From: Planctomycetaceae bacterium
Lineage (GTDB): Bacteria; Planctomycetota; Planctomycetia; Planctomycetales; Planctomycetaceae
NCBI GenBank assembly: GCA_020426505.1
Contig: JAGQPX010000077.1
Span: 1-55,415, forward strand
Length of the DNA: 55,415 nt
Reading direction: 5' to 3'
The translations under genes and the position numbers were made by a program. Shown here piece after piece: positions 1 to 9,700 of this stretch. Position 1 is the stretch's first letter. Every line of letters begins with the position of its first letter. The notes beneath the pieces were generated by a model. The model had not been told where the DNA came from, did not search any database, and was given only the letters and a program-made list of their open reading frames with translations.

Positions 1-1
1 T

Positions 2-25
2 CCTCCCCAGGGTGTGAACGGTTAC
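2..25. repeat. Left copy of 24-bp terminal inverted repeat
   Basis: These 24 bases are the exact reverse complement of the last 24 bases of the window (55392-55415). Read outward-in, the repeat starts GTAACCGTTCACACCC. Insertion sequences of the IS66 group have inverted repeats that begin GTAA, so the likeliest reading is that both window ends are the edges of copies of one insertion sequence, where an assembly would break. No transposase of that element lies inside the window. Confidence 0.8.
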
Positions 26-91
26 GCTTTCTTCTGTGAGTAGAAGTCTGATTCCGCAGTGGGGACATATCGCTTTAATCATGATCTCCGT

Positions 92-385
92 CCGTGTGTC
101 ACAGTCTTAATGGCATTATCTCAACGCGCAGATCGGACCATTTCCACCCCCGAACCTGAGAATCCGGGAATCCTCTCAAAAAAATCCAAAGTCGACTGGG
201 CGCATCCTGGGCGCATCCCTGAGACATCCCTGACACATACCGAGGGGTGTTAGTCACGATCGCAAACTCCTTGCGTCTCTGGCGATCGAGGGTAGCTTTC
301 CTGCCGTGACACACGGACAATGACATCGAGTTCACGCCCTGTCGTTTGCCACCGTGTGTCACAGCACCCGGCCAATGACAGGGCG
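92..385. promoter_or_regulatory. Cluster of CCGTGTGTCA repeats upstream of a small gene
   Basis: The motif CCGTGTGTCACAG occurs at 92-104 and 352-364, and its core is inverted at 307-316 (TGACACACGG). The inverted and last copies are each followed by a CAATGACA box (318-325 and 373-380). A separate 9-bp inverted pair, CGCCCTGTC at 335-343 and GACAGGGCG at 377-385, encloses the last copy. The cluster ends about 20 bases before the start codon at 406. Clustered direct and inverted copies upstream of a small DNA-binding-like gene suggest operator or recombinase arm sites. This is inference. Confidence 0.35.
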
Positions 386-405
386 TTTTGCATTGAGACT
401 CTCCG

Positions 406-726
406 ATGGGTGAAACCGCCACCAAACAGCGACCCCGCTCCAAAGCCGGACGCCGCCACAAGGCCACACAGGCGAAGAGTGACCCCAATCCGGTTGCCCC
501 CCAGCTCGAAGCTCCCTTCATCCCGCGGCGAATTCCCGCCAATGAAATCTGGTTCGCGCAGGACGTCGCCAAAGTTCTGGGGATGAGACCTGACGTCGAG
601 CCTTTCAAAACACTCAAGGAAGAAGCCGGAGTCCTGAAAGTCGGGAAAAGGCACTTCCTCAACACGAACGACGTGATCACTGTCCTCATTCGTCGCCGAG
701 ATCTGTCATCCGGAGGCGAAGCATGA
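406..726 (+). CDS. Small DNA-binding-like protein (excisionase/MerR-like helix-turn-helix)
   Basis: A 106-residue protein of unknown function. The first 40 residues are basic and Pro/Lys/Arg rich (KQRPRSKAGRR). Residues about 46-98 read like a winged helix-turn-helix of the excisionase or MerR type: an aromatic strand (IWFAQDVAKVLGM), a spacer, then VGKRHFLNTNDVITVLIRRR. Such proteins often accompany integrases on mobile elements. The stop codon overlaps the ATG of the next frame in an ATGA arrangement at 723-726, which suggests translational coupling. The repeat cluster upstream fits autoregulation or arm-site binding. I recognise no named family, and the helix-turn-helix reading is by eye. 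Confidence 0.55.
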   Translation: MGETATKQRPRSKAGRRHKATQAKSDPNPVAPQLEAPFIPRRIPANEIWFAQDVAKVLGMRPDVEPFKTLKEEAGVLKVGKRHFLNTNDVITVLIRRRDLSSGGEA

Positions 727-1127
727 GCAGCCATCGACCGACAACCTCGCTCAACCTCACACCTTCGTCTGGCGTCCGAGTTCGTCAGGCTGCCGGGGTC
801 CGACTGTGCCGCTTGACTGGCGTCAATGCACAGGTCGGGCCCCGCTTTTGTTTCACCAGTGCCGAGCTGCCACTCAGCTCACGAGGCTCGGCACGGTCTG
901 TGGTCGGCTGGTGTGGACCGACGGGAAAACGATTCCACCCGCCGACCCTCTTCTCTCACCCGGAGTCTTTTTGTCGGCGGCTGCGGCCCAGCCACGCGAA
1001 CGTGCGTTCCACGATCCAGCGTTTGGCAATGACCTCGAAGCCGACAGCGTCCTTCGCCTTGCGCACCACGTCGATCCGGAACCCCAGCGTCGAGCGGACA
1101 AACTGCGGCAATGCTTTGCGGCCGTAG
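723..1127 (+). pseudogene. Open frame coupled to the previous gene, probably cut by the insertion sequence
   Basis: The ATG at 723 overlaps the preceding TGA by one base, as in coupled bacterial gene pairs. The frame stays open for 134 codons, but beyond about residue 45 it runs antisense into transposase DNA and has no credible composition there. The simplest reading is that a downstream partner gene, for example an integrase or replication protein, was interrupted by the insertion sequence, leaving only a short N-terminal stub. I see no matching remainder on the far side of the element at 1745-1960. An entirely spurious frame is also possible. Confidence 0.25.
859..894. repeat. 9-bp hairpin near the inner end of the insertion sequence
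   Basis: GTGCCGAGC at 859-867 pairs perfectly with GCTCGGCAC at 886-894 across an 18-base loop. No T-run follows on either strand, so it is not a typical intrinsic terminator. It lies just beyond the 3' end of the transposase gene and may belong to the end of the element. Confidence 0.5.
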
Positions 1128-1684
1128 GCCGTGTCTCCGAAGATCACCCGCAGCCGCTTCAGTTTTTCCCATGCGGTGTACAACACCAGGCACGCTCCGC
1201 TGTGATCCTGTTCGTCCGCCGGATGAACCACCACCGCCAGCAACAGTCCGAGCGTGTCGACCACGATGTGTCGCTTGCGTCCGTTGACCTTCTTGCCGCC
1301 ATCGTAGCCTTTCGGTCCACCGACCTCGATCGTTCGCACGGTTTGCGAATCGATGATGCCGGCGGTGGGTGTCGGCCGTTTTCCCGCCTGCTGTCGCGTG
1401 CGGAGTCTGAGCGCGTCGTGGATCCGCTCCCACACGCCACGCAATCGCCAGCGATCGAAAATCTGGTAGACCGTTTTCCACGGCGGGAAATCCTTGGGGA
1501 GCATTCGCCACTGACAACCGCTGCGCCGCACGTACAGGATCGCATTGATCACGCCGCGCCGCGAATACACCACCGGCCGACCGCGGCCACGTCGCGAGGG
1601 GATGAGATGCCTGAGGATCTGCCATTGTGCGTTCGTCAAATCACTGGGATACTTTCCGCCACGCGGCTTCCACTCACGTTTCAT
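956..1684 (-). CDS. IS5-family (IS427-like) transposase
   Basis: A DDE transposase of 242 residues from the ATG at 1684, which follows a GGAG ribosome binding site; a longer start at 1741 lacks one. The N-terminal domain has the family pattern YPSDLTNAQW and GCQWRMLP (residues 12-63). Catalytic residues are probably D112 (IIDSQTVRT), D184 (FGDTAYGR) and E226 (IVERTFAWLGR), with the usual GRKRHIVVDTLG segment between them. The family normally continues after the second arginine of GRSRR with about 20 more residues; here the frame ends QKDSG and stops, so the C-terminus is short or decayed. The glutamate is intact, so activity cannot be excluded. Antisense frames over this gene are shadows. Confidence 0.93.
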   Translation of the reverse strand: MKREWKPRGGKYPSDLTNAQWQILRHLIPSRRGRGRPVVYSRRGVINAILYVRRSGCQWRMLPKDFPPWKTVYQIFDRWRLRGVWERIHDALRLRTRQQAGKRPTPTAGIIDSQTVRTIEVGGPKGYDGGKKVNGRKRHIVVDTLGLLLAVVVHPADEQDHSGACLVLYTAWEKLKRLRVIFGDTAYGRKALPQFVRSTLGFRIDVVRKAKDAVGFEVIAKRWIVERTFAWLGRSRRQKDSG

Positions 1685-1901
1685 GAGTACAGCTCCTTCC
1701 TTGGATGGACTCCAAAACCGGAGCCGTACTCTTTTTTCCACTCATCCGTCAATTAGAAGACTGGCTCTAACCTCACCCGACCTTATAAGAGCTGGAAAAG
1801 TTTTTGCGGAATCCCACCTGCAGTGTAGGATTTGGTGGATTCTCGATTGATTGATGCAGCGCATCATATCACGGACTCCGTGCTGTCCACATCGCGTCGC
1901 A

Positions 1902-1930
1902 TTGACGCTGGATGGGTGGGGTCCAATAAT
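1902..1930 (+). promoter_or_regulatory. Sigma-70-type promoter for trpB
   Basis: TTGACG at 1902-1907 and AATAAT at 1925-1930 are separated by exactly 17 bases. Each matches the consensus in five of six positions. Transcription would start near 1937, about 30 bases before the trpB ATG. No leader peptide or attenuator fits in so short a leader. Confidence 0.65.
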
Positions 1931-1968
1931 CGGTGACACGCCGGTTTCCTCACCCGAAAGTGACTTTC

Positions 1969-3174
1969 ATGCCGACTGCGACTGCTCAGGTGCCCGATCA
2001 ACTGGGGCGATTTGGTCCGTTTGGACGCCGATTCGTCCCGGAAACGCTGATGCACGCCCTCGATCAACTCACCGAAGAGTATGAGCGAGCGAAGGCTGAC
2101 CCGGAGTTTCAGGAACAACTCGAAGGTCTGTTGCACACCTACGTTGGACGACCGAGTCCGCTGTACTTTGCAGAGCGACTGACCAAGGAGGCGAGGGGAG
2201 CCCAGATCTATCTCAAGCGTGAGGACCTCAATCACACCGGGGCTCACAAGATCAACAACACGGTTGGGCAGACACTGTTGACGCTGCGCATGGGCAAACA
2301 GCGGGTCATCGCCGAGACGGGTGCGGGTCAGCACGGCGTGGCGACCGCAACCGCATGTGCGCGTTTCGGACTCGATTGCGTCGTCTACATGGGCGAGGAG
2401 GACATTCGACGACAGCAACTCAACGTGTTCAACATGCGGACGATGGGGGCTGAGGTCCGACCGGTCACCAGTGGCTCCCGTACACTCCGCGACGCGGTCA
2501 ACGAAGCGATGCGCGACTGGATGGCATCGGTCGAGAACACGCATTACATCCTCGGCTCGGTCGTCGGCCCGCATCCATTCCCCATGATCGTCCGTGACTT
2601 TCAGGCCGTCATCGGTCGAGAGGCACGGCAACAATGTCTCGACACGGTCGGCAGACTGCCGGATGAAGTCATCGCCTGTGTCGGAGGCGGATCGAACTCG
2701 GCGGGGATGTTCTATCCATTCATCGAGGACGAAGGAGTGGCCCTGACCGGTGTCGAGGCGGGAGGCCGCAGCGATCAACCCGGTGACCATGCCAGTCCGC
2801 TGTCTTATGGCCAGCCGGGCATTCTGCACGGGTCATACAGTTATGTCCTGCAGGATGACGATGGTCAGACGCTCGACGTGCACTCGATCTCCGCTGGTCT
2901 GGACTACCCCGGCGTCGGTCCCGAACACTCCTACTGGAAGGACACTGGTCGCGTTTGCTACACGACATGCTCGGACGACGACGCATTGGCAACGTTCCAG
3001 AAGATGGCCCGTCTCGAAGGCATCCTCCCCGCGATCGAAAGCTCGCATGCCGTCTCACAGGCATTGAAGGCCGCCGCCAACCGTAGTCCGGATGATGTGA
3101 TCCTCGTTTGCCTTTCCGGCCGCGGCGACAAAGACGTCAAAGAAGTTGCCCGGCTGACGGGGCAAGTCTTGTAA
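1969..3174 (+). CDS. trpB: Tryptophan synthase beta subunit
   Basis: TrpB condenses indole with L-serine to give L-tryptophan using pyridoxal phosphate, in an alpha2-beta2 complex with TrpA in the cytoplasm. The 401-residue length from the ATG at 1969 is normal for the family; an upstream in-frame start at 1933 would add 12 residues between the promoter and this ATG and is less likely. The PLP lysine is K94 in HTGAHKINN. The substrate loop ETGAGQHG and the phosphate-binding GGGSNS follow in the expected order, and the C-terminus has the LSGRGDKD motif. trpA follows after 78 bases on the same strand. Expression probably comes from the promoter at 1902-1930. Confidence 0.98.
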   Translation: MPTATAQVPDQLGRFGPFGRRFVPETLMHALDQLTEEYERAKADPEFQEQLEGLLHTYVGRPSPLYFAERLTKEARGAQIYLKREDLNHTGAHKINNTVGQTLLTLRMGKQRVIAETGAGQHGVATATACARFGLDCVVYMGEEDIRRQQLNVFNMRTMGAEVRPVTSGSRTLRDAVNEAMRDWMASVENTHYILGSVVGPHPFPMIVRDFQAVIGREARQQCLDTVGRLPDEVIACVGGGSNSAGMFYPFIEDEGVALTGVEAGGRSDQPGDHASPLSYGQPGILHGSYSYVLQDDDGQTLDVHSISAGLDYPGVGPEHSYWKDTGRVCYTTCSDDDALATFQKMARLEGILPAIESSHAVSQALKAAANRSPDDVILVCLSGRGDKDVKEVARLTGQVL

Positions 3175-3252
3175 TGTGCTGCCTGTCGTCAGTCGTCATC
3201 GGTAAGGTGTCGACCGTCTTCCTCCATTTCCGATCTCAGAGACAACAACTTC

Positions 3253-4071
3253 GTGGCTGAATTGACACCCATCTCGAACACTTTCGCAACTCTCAGGGCG
3301 GAAAACCGACTCGCCTTCATGCCGTTCGTCACCGCTGGTGACCCAGATTTGGCGATGACGCAGGATCTCATTCGAGGTCTCAGCGACGCGGGGGTGCATC
3401 TGATCGAGGTCGGATTCCCGTACAGTGATCCGATCGCGGATGGACCGGTGATTCAGGCGTCCTACACGCGGGCGCTTGGAGGTGGTGTCACGGTCGACGG
3501 AATTCTGAAGGCCGTTGCTGAGGTGAACACCGATGAGACGCCTCTGCTAGCAATGGTGTCGTATGCGATCGTCTTTCGACACGGCGTCGAGAAGTTCATC
3601 GCCGATGCGAAGGCGGCCGGTTTCGCAGGGTTCATCATTCCAGACCTGCCGGGTGCAGAAGCGGCAGAGTGCTTTGAACTGGTTCGCTCCCAGGGACTCG
3701 ACCTCGTGCAACTCGTGGCTCCGACAACACCTCGTGAGCGGGTGCAGGAGATCCTCAAGAGTTGCTCGGGCTTCGTGTATTGTGTTGCAGTCGCCGGGAC
3801 GACCGGCGAGCGGGCGAACGTGGCAGATGCTCTGCTCGACCAACTTCGCTGGCTTCGCGAGGAGACGGACCTGCCGCTCGCGGTCGGCTTCGGGATCAGC
3901 AAGCCCGAACATGTCGACCCGCTCCGTCAGGTCGCGGACGGAGTGATCATCGGATCGGGCATCGTCCGTCAGCTGGAGCCCACGTCCGATGGTCAACTTG
4001 ATCGGAATGGTGCGATGCAAGCAATCGCCGACTTGACGACGAAAATGGTCAACGCGACATCTGGAAGTTGA
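3253..4071 (+). CDS. trpA: Tryptophan synthase alpha subunit
   Basis: TrpA cleaves indole-3-glycerol phosphate to indole and glyceraldehyde 3-phosphate and channels the indole to TrpB. The 272-residue TIM barrel starts with GTG at 3253. The catalytic glutamate is E52 in HLIEVGFPYSDP, and the second acid lies in the same signature, in PIADGP. Further landmarks are FIIPDLPGAE, LVAPTTPRERV and the phosphate-binding GFGISKPEHV and IIGSGIV near the end. It probably shares a transcript with trpB. No other trp genes are in the window, so the rest of the pathway is encoded elsewhere. Confidence 0.98.
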   Translation: MAELTPISNTFATLRAENRLAFMPFVTAGDPDLAMTQDLIRGLSDAGVHLIEVGFPYSDPIADGPVIQASYTRALGGGVTVDGILKAVAEVNTDETPLLAMVSYAIVFRHGVEKFIADAKAAGFAGFIIPDLPGAEAAECFELVRSQGLDLVQLVAPTTPRERVQEILKSCSGFVYCVAVAGTTGERANVADALLDQLRWLREETDLPLAVGFGISKPEHVDPLRQVADGVIIGSGIVRQLEPTSDGQLDRNGAMQAIADLTTKMVNATSGS

Positions 4072-4089
4072 ACCGGGACTGGTTGCACC

Positions 4090-4332
4090 TCAGGGAATGG
4101 TCAAGCCCGGGTTCGAGTCGCTCAGCGAACGACGTGTGACTTTGCGATTCGGCTCGGGAGCGGGACAGGGTGTCGCGGGATCACGAAGTTCAACCTCTGC
4201 ACGCACGATCCGGCGGGATTGTGGGGCTCGAATCCCCAACCTCACTCGCCCGTTTCTGATTTCAAGAACTTCGACTTCGATGTCCGAGTCGATGATGATC
4301 GATTCGTTCTCTTTTCGTGAAAGCACCAGCAT
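4090..4332 (-). CDS. csrA: Carbon storage regulator CsrA with a long C-terminal tail
   Basis: CsrA binds GGA motifs in mRNA leaders and controls translation and stability. I place the start at the ATG at 4332 because GGAGG lies seven bases upstream; a TTG two codons earlier is less likely. The protein is 80 residues. Residues 1-45 hold the core: MLVLSRKENESIII, the strand VEVLEIRNGRVRLGI, and the RNA-binding end IVRAEVEL. The last 25-30 residues are an extra polar, Pro/Arg-rich tail absent from typical 60-residue CsrA proteins. It converges on trpA, with 18 bases between the two stop codons. A second, shorter CsrA lies at 22283. Confidence 0.93.
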   Translation of the reverse strand: MLVLSRKENESIIIDSDIEVEVLEIRNGRVRLGIRAPQSRRIVRAEVELRDPATPCPAPEPNRKVTRRSLSDSNPGLTIP

Positions 4333-4633
4333 TTTCAATCCTCCCTGATTTGTGGTGAGTTGCCCCTACTGCGTATCCATTGCCCACTGTGAAACGAGTG
4401 CAACTCAGATGTATTATTGCCCGTTGGTATGCAGATTGTATTCCTGTTTCGAAATCGGCGAGTTTTTTCTCAAGTTTTCGACCAATCGGCGTAAATCAGA
4501 CCCGTGCAGATAACAGCTTGGCGAAAACAGGCGAAATGGGACACTGCCATTTTGGCAGTCTCGTCCCTCGCCAAGCTTCGCCCTTCTCACATTTTGACAC
4601 AGCGACGTGAATGAGTTTGCAGCAACTGGATGA
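4333..4633. other. Intergenic region without a recognised gene
   Basis: About 300 bases separate the end of xylB from the start of csrA, both on the minus strand. The half next to csrA is AT-richer than its surroundings and probably carries the csrA promoter. The best candidate is TTGCAC at 4413-4408 followed by a weak ATGGAT, which I do not consider convincing. No hairpin with a T-run was found behind xylB. Confidence 0.4.
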
Positions 4634-6169
4634 TCATTCCTCAAGCTGGTCGGCAATCGTACAAAAGTCTTTGCGAAGCGACTTGTAGAGGTGCTGGTAC
4701 GTGGGATGAAGCCTGTTGTAGGTGCGTTTGTTCGACGGCTCGGGTGCCGTTTGGGTGACGACCTCAATCGTGGCTTCGCATGCCTCGACGACGTCCTTGT
4801 AGGCCCCGGTTCCGACGGCCGCCAACAGAGCCACGCCGAATGCGGGACCCTCGGCCGCATTGATCGTCACGGCCTTTTTTCCGTAGATATCTGCCTGCAT
4901 CTGTCGCCAGAAGTCACTTCGTGCACCGCCGCCGGAAAGGCGAATCTGTTTCACCGGGATCTTCATCCCCTGGATGATCTCCAGGCAGTCCCGCATGGCG
5001 TAGGTGGCTCCTTCCATAACGGCTCGGGCCATGTGAGCCTTGCCGTGCCGCAGGCTGAGACCGATCCATGCTGCTCGCGCGTAGGGATCCGCGTGTGGTG
5101 TGCGCTCGCCGGTCAGATAGGGGAGGAAGTAAAGCCCCTCGCTGCCCGCAGGAGCCTGGGCAGCCTGTGCTGTGATCAGTTCATAGGGGTCGACTCTCTT
5201 GACCTTCGCGGCAGCGACCTCGGCATCTGCAAGATGATTCCGATACCACTGCAAACTTCCACCCGCTGAAAGAACGACGCCCATTACGTGCCATTTGTCG
5301 CGAACAGCGTGACAAAACGTGTGCACACGCCCCTCGGGGTCAATCTGGACCTCATCACTGTATGCGAAGACGACACCGCTCGTCCCCATCGTCGCTGAGA
5401 TGACGCCCTTCTTGACGATGCCGTTGCCCAATGCACTGGCCGCCTGATCACCGCCACCTCCGACCACGGGCACACCTTCGTGTAACCCGAGAGCAACGGC
5501 CCCGGTCGCGGAGAGTTTCCCGCTGACCTCTTCAGACTCGTACACCTGGGGCAGCAGCGACGGATCGAGTTGGAGCAAGCCCAGGAGTTTCTTCGACCAT
5601 TTCCGCTTCTTGACATCGAGCAGAAGTGTCCCGGAGGCGTCGCTGACTTCGGTGGCAAACTCGCCCGTCATACGGTGACGGATGAAGTCCTTCGGTAGCA
5701 GCACCTGTTTTGTGAGGTCGAAGTGGCGTTTTTCGTGATTTCGCAGCCACAGAATCTTGGGAGCCGTGAAGCCGGTCAGCGCCGGGTTCGCCACCATCTT
5801 GATCAGGGCCTTCCGCCCACCGGCTGACTTCTCAATCTCCTCACACTCCGCAGCCGTCCGCTGGTCATTCCACAACAGCGCCGGACGAATGACCTCATAA
5901 GACGCATCGAGGAACACGCTGCCATGCATTTGCCCAGACAGCCCAATCCCCTTGACCTCGTTCGGTTTAATGTCTCCCTGCTTGAGGACCGCTGCGACTC
6001 CTTCCTGCGTCGCTCGCCACCAGTCTTCGGGATTCTGCTCGGACCAGCCGGGCTTGGGACTGTAAAGTGGGTATTCCACAGTCGACGAGGCAAGGATGTT
6101 GCCGTCCTCACGAATGGCGAGCGTCTTGGTGCCACTCGTGCCAATGTCGATGCCCAGGTAGACGCTCAT
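4634..6169 (-). CDS. xylB: Xylulokinase
   Basis: This FGGY-family sugar kinase phosphorylates D-xylulose to xylulose 5-phosphate, which enters the pentose phosphate pathway. The 511-residue length is normal. The N-terminal nucleotide loop is [10 protein letters not shown] (residues 6-15). The xylulokinase signature GQMHGSV is at 79-85, the substrate segment LLWNDQRT at 99-105, and the catalytic aspartate is probably D241 in GGGGDQAAS. The second nucleotide-binding part is [19 protein letters not shown]. The ATG at 6169 follows GAGG. No xylose isomerase or transporter is adjacent, so this is a lone gene. The GQMHG signature argues against glycerol or ribulose kinase. Confidence 0.95.
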   Translation of the reverse strand: MSVYLGIDIGTSGTKTLAIREDGNILASSTVEYPLYSPKPGWSEQNPEDWWRATQEGVAAVLKQGDIKPNEVKGIGLSGQMHGSVFLDASYEVIRPALLWNDQRTAAECEEIEKSAGGRKALIKMVANPALTGFTAPKILWLRNHEKRHFDLTKQVLLPKDFIRHRMTGEFATEVSDASGTLLLDVKKRKWSKKLLGLLQLDPSLLPQVYESEEVSGKLSATGAVALGLHEGVPVVGGGGDQAASALGNGIVKKGVISATMGTSGVVFAYSDEVQIDPEGRVHTFCHAVRDKWHVMGVVLSAGGSLQWYRNHLADAEVAAAKVKRVDPYELITAQAAQAPAGSEGLYFLPYLTGERTPHADPYARAAWIGLSLRHGKAHMARAVMEGATYAMRDCLEIIQGMKIPVKQIRLSGGGARSDFWRQMQADIYGKKAVTINAAEGPAFGVALLAAVGTGAYKDVVEACEATIEVVTQTAPEPSNKRTYNRLHPTYQHLYKSLRKDFCTIADQLEE

Positions 6170-6236
6170 CTGCTTTGTTCCTCGAAGGTTGTACCAGGAT
6201 TTGGACTTTCTTCAGTTTACCTTGCGGCTTTTTCGG

Positions 6237-6265
6237 TTGCACATCGGTCCAACCTGATTTATGGT
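6237..6265 (+). promoter_or_regulatory. Possible promoter for the zinc-ribbon gene
   Basis: TTGCAC at 6237-6242 and TATGGT at 6260-6265 are separated by 17 bases, in the divergent region between xylB and the gene at 6333. Both hexamers match the sigma-70 consensus at four of six positions. It is plausible but unsupported by other evidence. Confidence 0.33.
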
Positions 6266-6332
6266 CTTCCTCGCGAATGGAATCGCGGCTACGAAGGATC
6301 GTGGCCCAAACTTACTCAGCAAGGAAGCTCCA

Positions 6333-6635
6333 ATGAGTCAGCTCTCGCTGTACCGTCCTCCTGTCGAGATTGAGGACGATGATCCTCAAGTTCTTTCCTT
6401 CACCGATTACTCAGCACGCCGACGTTCTCGTCAGATGGTCAACATCGTGATGCGTGCACGACTGGAGAGGACCAATTCTCAATGTCCCTGTTGTCGTCGC
6501 GTCACTGTGCAACCAATCGAACTTCGTGACGCAGTCACGAATCGGAACGGCGCGACGGTCCCCGGCACTGCGACGGTCGTCGGCTTCAAGTGCAACGCCT
6601 GTCGACACGAGTGGCCGGTCCTCGATCGCGCCTGA
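6333..6635 (+). CDS. Small zinc-ribbon protein of unknown function
   Basis: A 100-residue protein from the ATG at 6333, preceded by an AAGGAAG ribosome binding site; an upstream start at 6261 would lie on the predicted promoter. Two cysteine pairs, CPCC around residue 49 and CNAC near residue 90, form a likely four-cysteine zinc ribbon. The segment between them is beta-rich, and the C-terminus reads CRHEWPVLDRA, a common ending of zinc-ribbon proteins. The N-terminus is acidic and polar. The family is not named here. It could bind nucleic acid or a partner protein. Confidence 0.75.
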   Translation: MSQLSLYRPPVEIEDDDPQVLSFTDYSARRRSRQMVNIVMRARLERTNSQCPCCRRVTVQPIELRDAVTNRNGATVPGTATVVGFKCNACRHEWPVLDRA

Positions 6636-6652
6636 CGGCGGGGTGAATATTA

Positions 6653-6741
6653 AAGGTCGAAAGTCGAAGTTTGAATGATTCGTGCGAACCAGATCTGCTT
6701 GTTGATCCTTCGACCTTAAACCTTCAACCGTCGACCCTCGT
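6653..6741. repeat. Inverted repeat with 7-base periodic arms
   Basis: The left arm at 6653-6680 consists of consecutive heptamers such as AAGGTCG and AAAGTCG. The right arm at 6707-6741 consists of five heptamers such as CCTTCGA and CCTTAAA, in exact 7-base register. The arms are imperfectly complementary around AAGGTCGAA/TTCGACCTT. The repeat lies between the zinc-ribbon gene and mfd. It belongs to the class seen in the tRNA spacers. Confidence 0.8.
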
Positions 6742-6762
6742 CCGCTACAGTCTGCGGCACGC

Positions 6763-9700
6763 ATGCCAGAGCAGGTTCGTGCCGATGTTGTCCGGTCCTT
6801 GCCGGATTTGATCCCGCGTCTGCGCGGGATGGCGGGCTTCGACGAAGTGATGCAGTCGCTCCAGGGGGGGCGACGGGCAACAATCGACGGAGCGTGGGGA
6901 TCATCCTGCGCGCTGACGGCTGCAACGCTGGCTCAGGAGTCGCCGCGACCGCTGCTCATCGTCCTGCCACGTATCCGGGACGTCGATGACTTTGCAGCGG
7001 ATCTCGTGCCGCTATTGGATGAGACGCCGCTCGTCTTCCCTGCCTGGGAGACCCTGCCGGAAGAGCATGATGTGTCCGATGCAATCTTCGGCGGACGATT
7101 GCGTGTCCTCAGCCAACTCGATCACTTGCCGCAGGTGATCGTCACAAGTCTCCCCGCCTTGTTGCAGCCGGTGCCTGCGCGAACAGAGCGTGAGCAGGGA
7201 ACGCGTCTGCTCAAAGTGGGAGGGGACCTCGATTTGGACGAGTTCCTGCACTGGCTTGTCGAACGGGGCTTCGAGCGATCGAGTGCGGTCGAGGTGCCGG
7301 GGGAATTCGCGGTCCACGGCGGCATCGTCGATGTGTTCCCGCCCGATGCACTCGACCCGATTCGAATTGAACTGTTTGGAGATGAAATCGATTCAATTCG
7401 CCAGTTCGCTATCGAGACCCAGCGGACAGTCGAACGGTTGCCGAGCGTGACGCTGACCGTTGTTGCACCGGTCAAGTCGGGTGACGGGAAAGCCATAAGT
7501 GGCGGCGGTCACTTCCTCGATGAGTTGCCAAGCGACGGTTGGATCGTGCTGAGCGAGCCGTCGGACCTCATCCATGAAGGCAAACAGTACGTCGACCGCT
7601 TGCGGGACGCGCGAGGTTTGTTCTCCGTCGATTCGACGATGGCCCGTTGTCTTGAGCGGCCGTGCGTCAGCGTCTCTGCCATCAGTGAAGGACGCGAGGA
7701 GACGTACTTCCGGCTGAACACGGAGTCGACCGAACGCTTCACCGGACCGAAGTCCGAAGTGCTGGATGAACTGGCATCAGTTATTGAACAAGACGAGCGC
7801 GTGCTCATCGCCTGTCACAATGAAGGTGAACGCGAACGGCTGAGTGAACTCCTCGAACAGCGAAAGTCCCCGACGCCTGACGGCTCGCTCGTTGAGCGTG
7901 TGCAACTCTGCCTCGGCACTGTCACACAAGGTTACCGGCTGACGGGGCTTGGGCTGATCGTGCTCAGCGATCATGAGTTGTTCAGCCGTCAGGAAGTTCG
8001 CCGCACGACGCCTCGCAAGTCGAAGGTCGAAAGCCGGGCGATCGAAAGTTTCATCGACCTCAACGAGGGGGATCTGGTCGTGCATCTCACGCACGGCATC
8101 GCGCGGTATCGAGGCATGGAAGTGCTGGAGCGTGAGGATCGCCGCGAGGAGAACCTGCTGCTTGAGTTCCGCGACAAGATGCGGATGTACGTGCCCGTCT
8201 CATTGATTCACCTCGTACAGAAGTACATTGGAGGAGCGAAGTCCGTCCCCAATCTGTCAAAGTTGGGAGGCACCGGGTGGGCCGCGAAGAAGGCCCGCGT
8301 CGCAGCGGCCGTCGAGGACATGGCGTCCGACATGCTCAAGTTGCAAGCCGAGCGGGAATCGAAACCCGGATTCGCCTGTCCGCCCGACTCGCACTGGCAG
8401 CACGAATTCGAGGCGGCGTTCCCGTACGTCGAAACGGATGACCAACTGCACGCGATCGCTGACGCCAAACAGGACCTCGGTCAGACGCGGCCGATGGACC
8501 GCCTCATCTGTGGAGACGTCGGCTTCGGCAAGACGGAAGTTGCGATGCGGGCGGCGTTCAAGATGATCGACTCAGGACGTCAAGTCGCCGTGCTCGTGCC
8601 GACAACCGTGCTCGCAGAGCAGCACTACCGCACATTCCGCGATCGGATGGCTGAGTATCCGTTCACGATTGAGACTCTCTCACGCTTTCGCACGAAGGCT
8701 GAGCAACGCGAGACGCTTGCCGGCATGGAGGCGGGGACGGTCGACCTCGTGATCGGCACGCATCGGCTTGTGCAACAGGACGTGCGATTCAAGGACCTCG
8801 GGCTCCTCATCATCGACGAAGAACAACGGTTCGGCGTTGATGCAAAGGAGATGCTTAAACGGGTGAGGTTGACCGTTGATGTGCTCACGATGACTGCAAC
8901 CCCCATCCCGCGCACGCTGCACCTCTCGCTGCTCGGCATTCGCGACATCTCGAATCTCACCACACCCCCACAGGACCGCGTGTCGATTCAGACCAGCAGC
9001 TGTCGCTGGGACGGCGAACTGATTCGCTCGGCCATCATTCGTGAGTTAAACCGCGGCGGGCAGTGCTACTTTGTCCACAATCGTGTCTACAACATTCAAT
9101 CCATCGTCGATCGCTTGCAGTCGATCGTCCCCGAGGCAACGTTCGCCATCGTGCATGGACAGATGCCCGAATCGATGATCGAAGAGAACATGCTCGCGTT
9201 CGTCAGCGGCAAGGTCGATGTGCTCGTGGCGACGACCATCATCGAGAGCGGCCTCGACATCCCGAACGCGAACACGATCTTCATCCATCAGGCCGACAAG
9301 TACGGACTCGCTGACCTGCATCAGTTGCGAGGCCGCGTGGGTCGTTACAAGAACCGGGCTTACTGCTATCTCGTGCTGGAGGAAGGCAAGAGCATCACGT
9401 CCGCGGGAGCCAAACGACTCAAAGCGATCGAGGAGTACAGCGAGCTCGGTGCTGGGTTCAAAATCGCCATGCGTGACCTTGAGATCCGGGGAGCGGGCAA
9501 CATCCTCGGTGCCGAGCAGAGTGGTCACATCGGCGCGGTCGGATACGAGTTGTACTGCCAGTTACTGGAGAACGCTGTCCGCAATCTGAAGCACCTGCCG
9601 CCACGAAAGCGACCACATGTCAACGTGGACCTGCCGATCGCGGCCCTCATTCCCGATGAGTACGTGCCTCCCGGCCGGCAGAAGATCGACGTGTATCGCA

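Larger units (their letters stand above)
859..1790 (-). mobile_element. IS5-group insertion sequence, boundaries not resolved
   Basis: The element is inferred from the transposase and given approximate limits. I could not find a convincing pair of terminal inverted repeats or a short target duplication, so the ends are guesses: on the left near the hairpin at 859-894, on the right between 1741 and 1800, before the trpB promoter. Similar strings, CTCAACCTCAC at 750-760 and CTAACCTCACC at 1768-1778, lie in the same orientation rather than inverted. They could be flanking sequence. Decayed ends would agree with the shortened transposase. Confidence 0.4.

Noticed and set aside
1864..2829. Open frame of 321 codons antisense to trpB
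   Set aside because: The plus frame is unmistakable TrpB with the PLP lysine.
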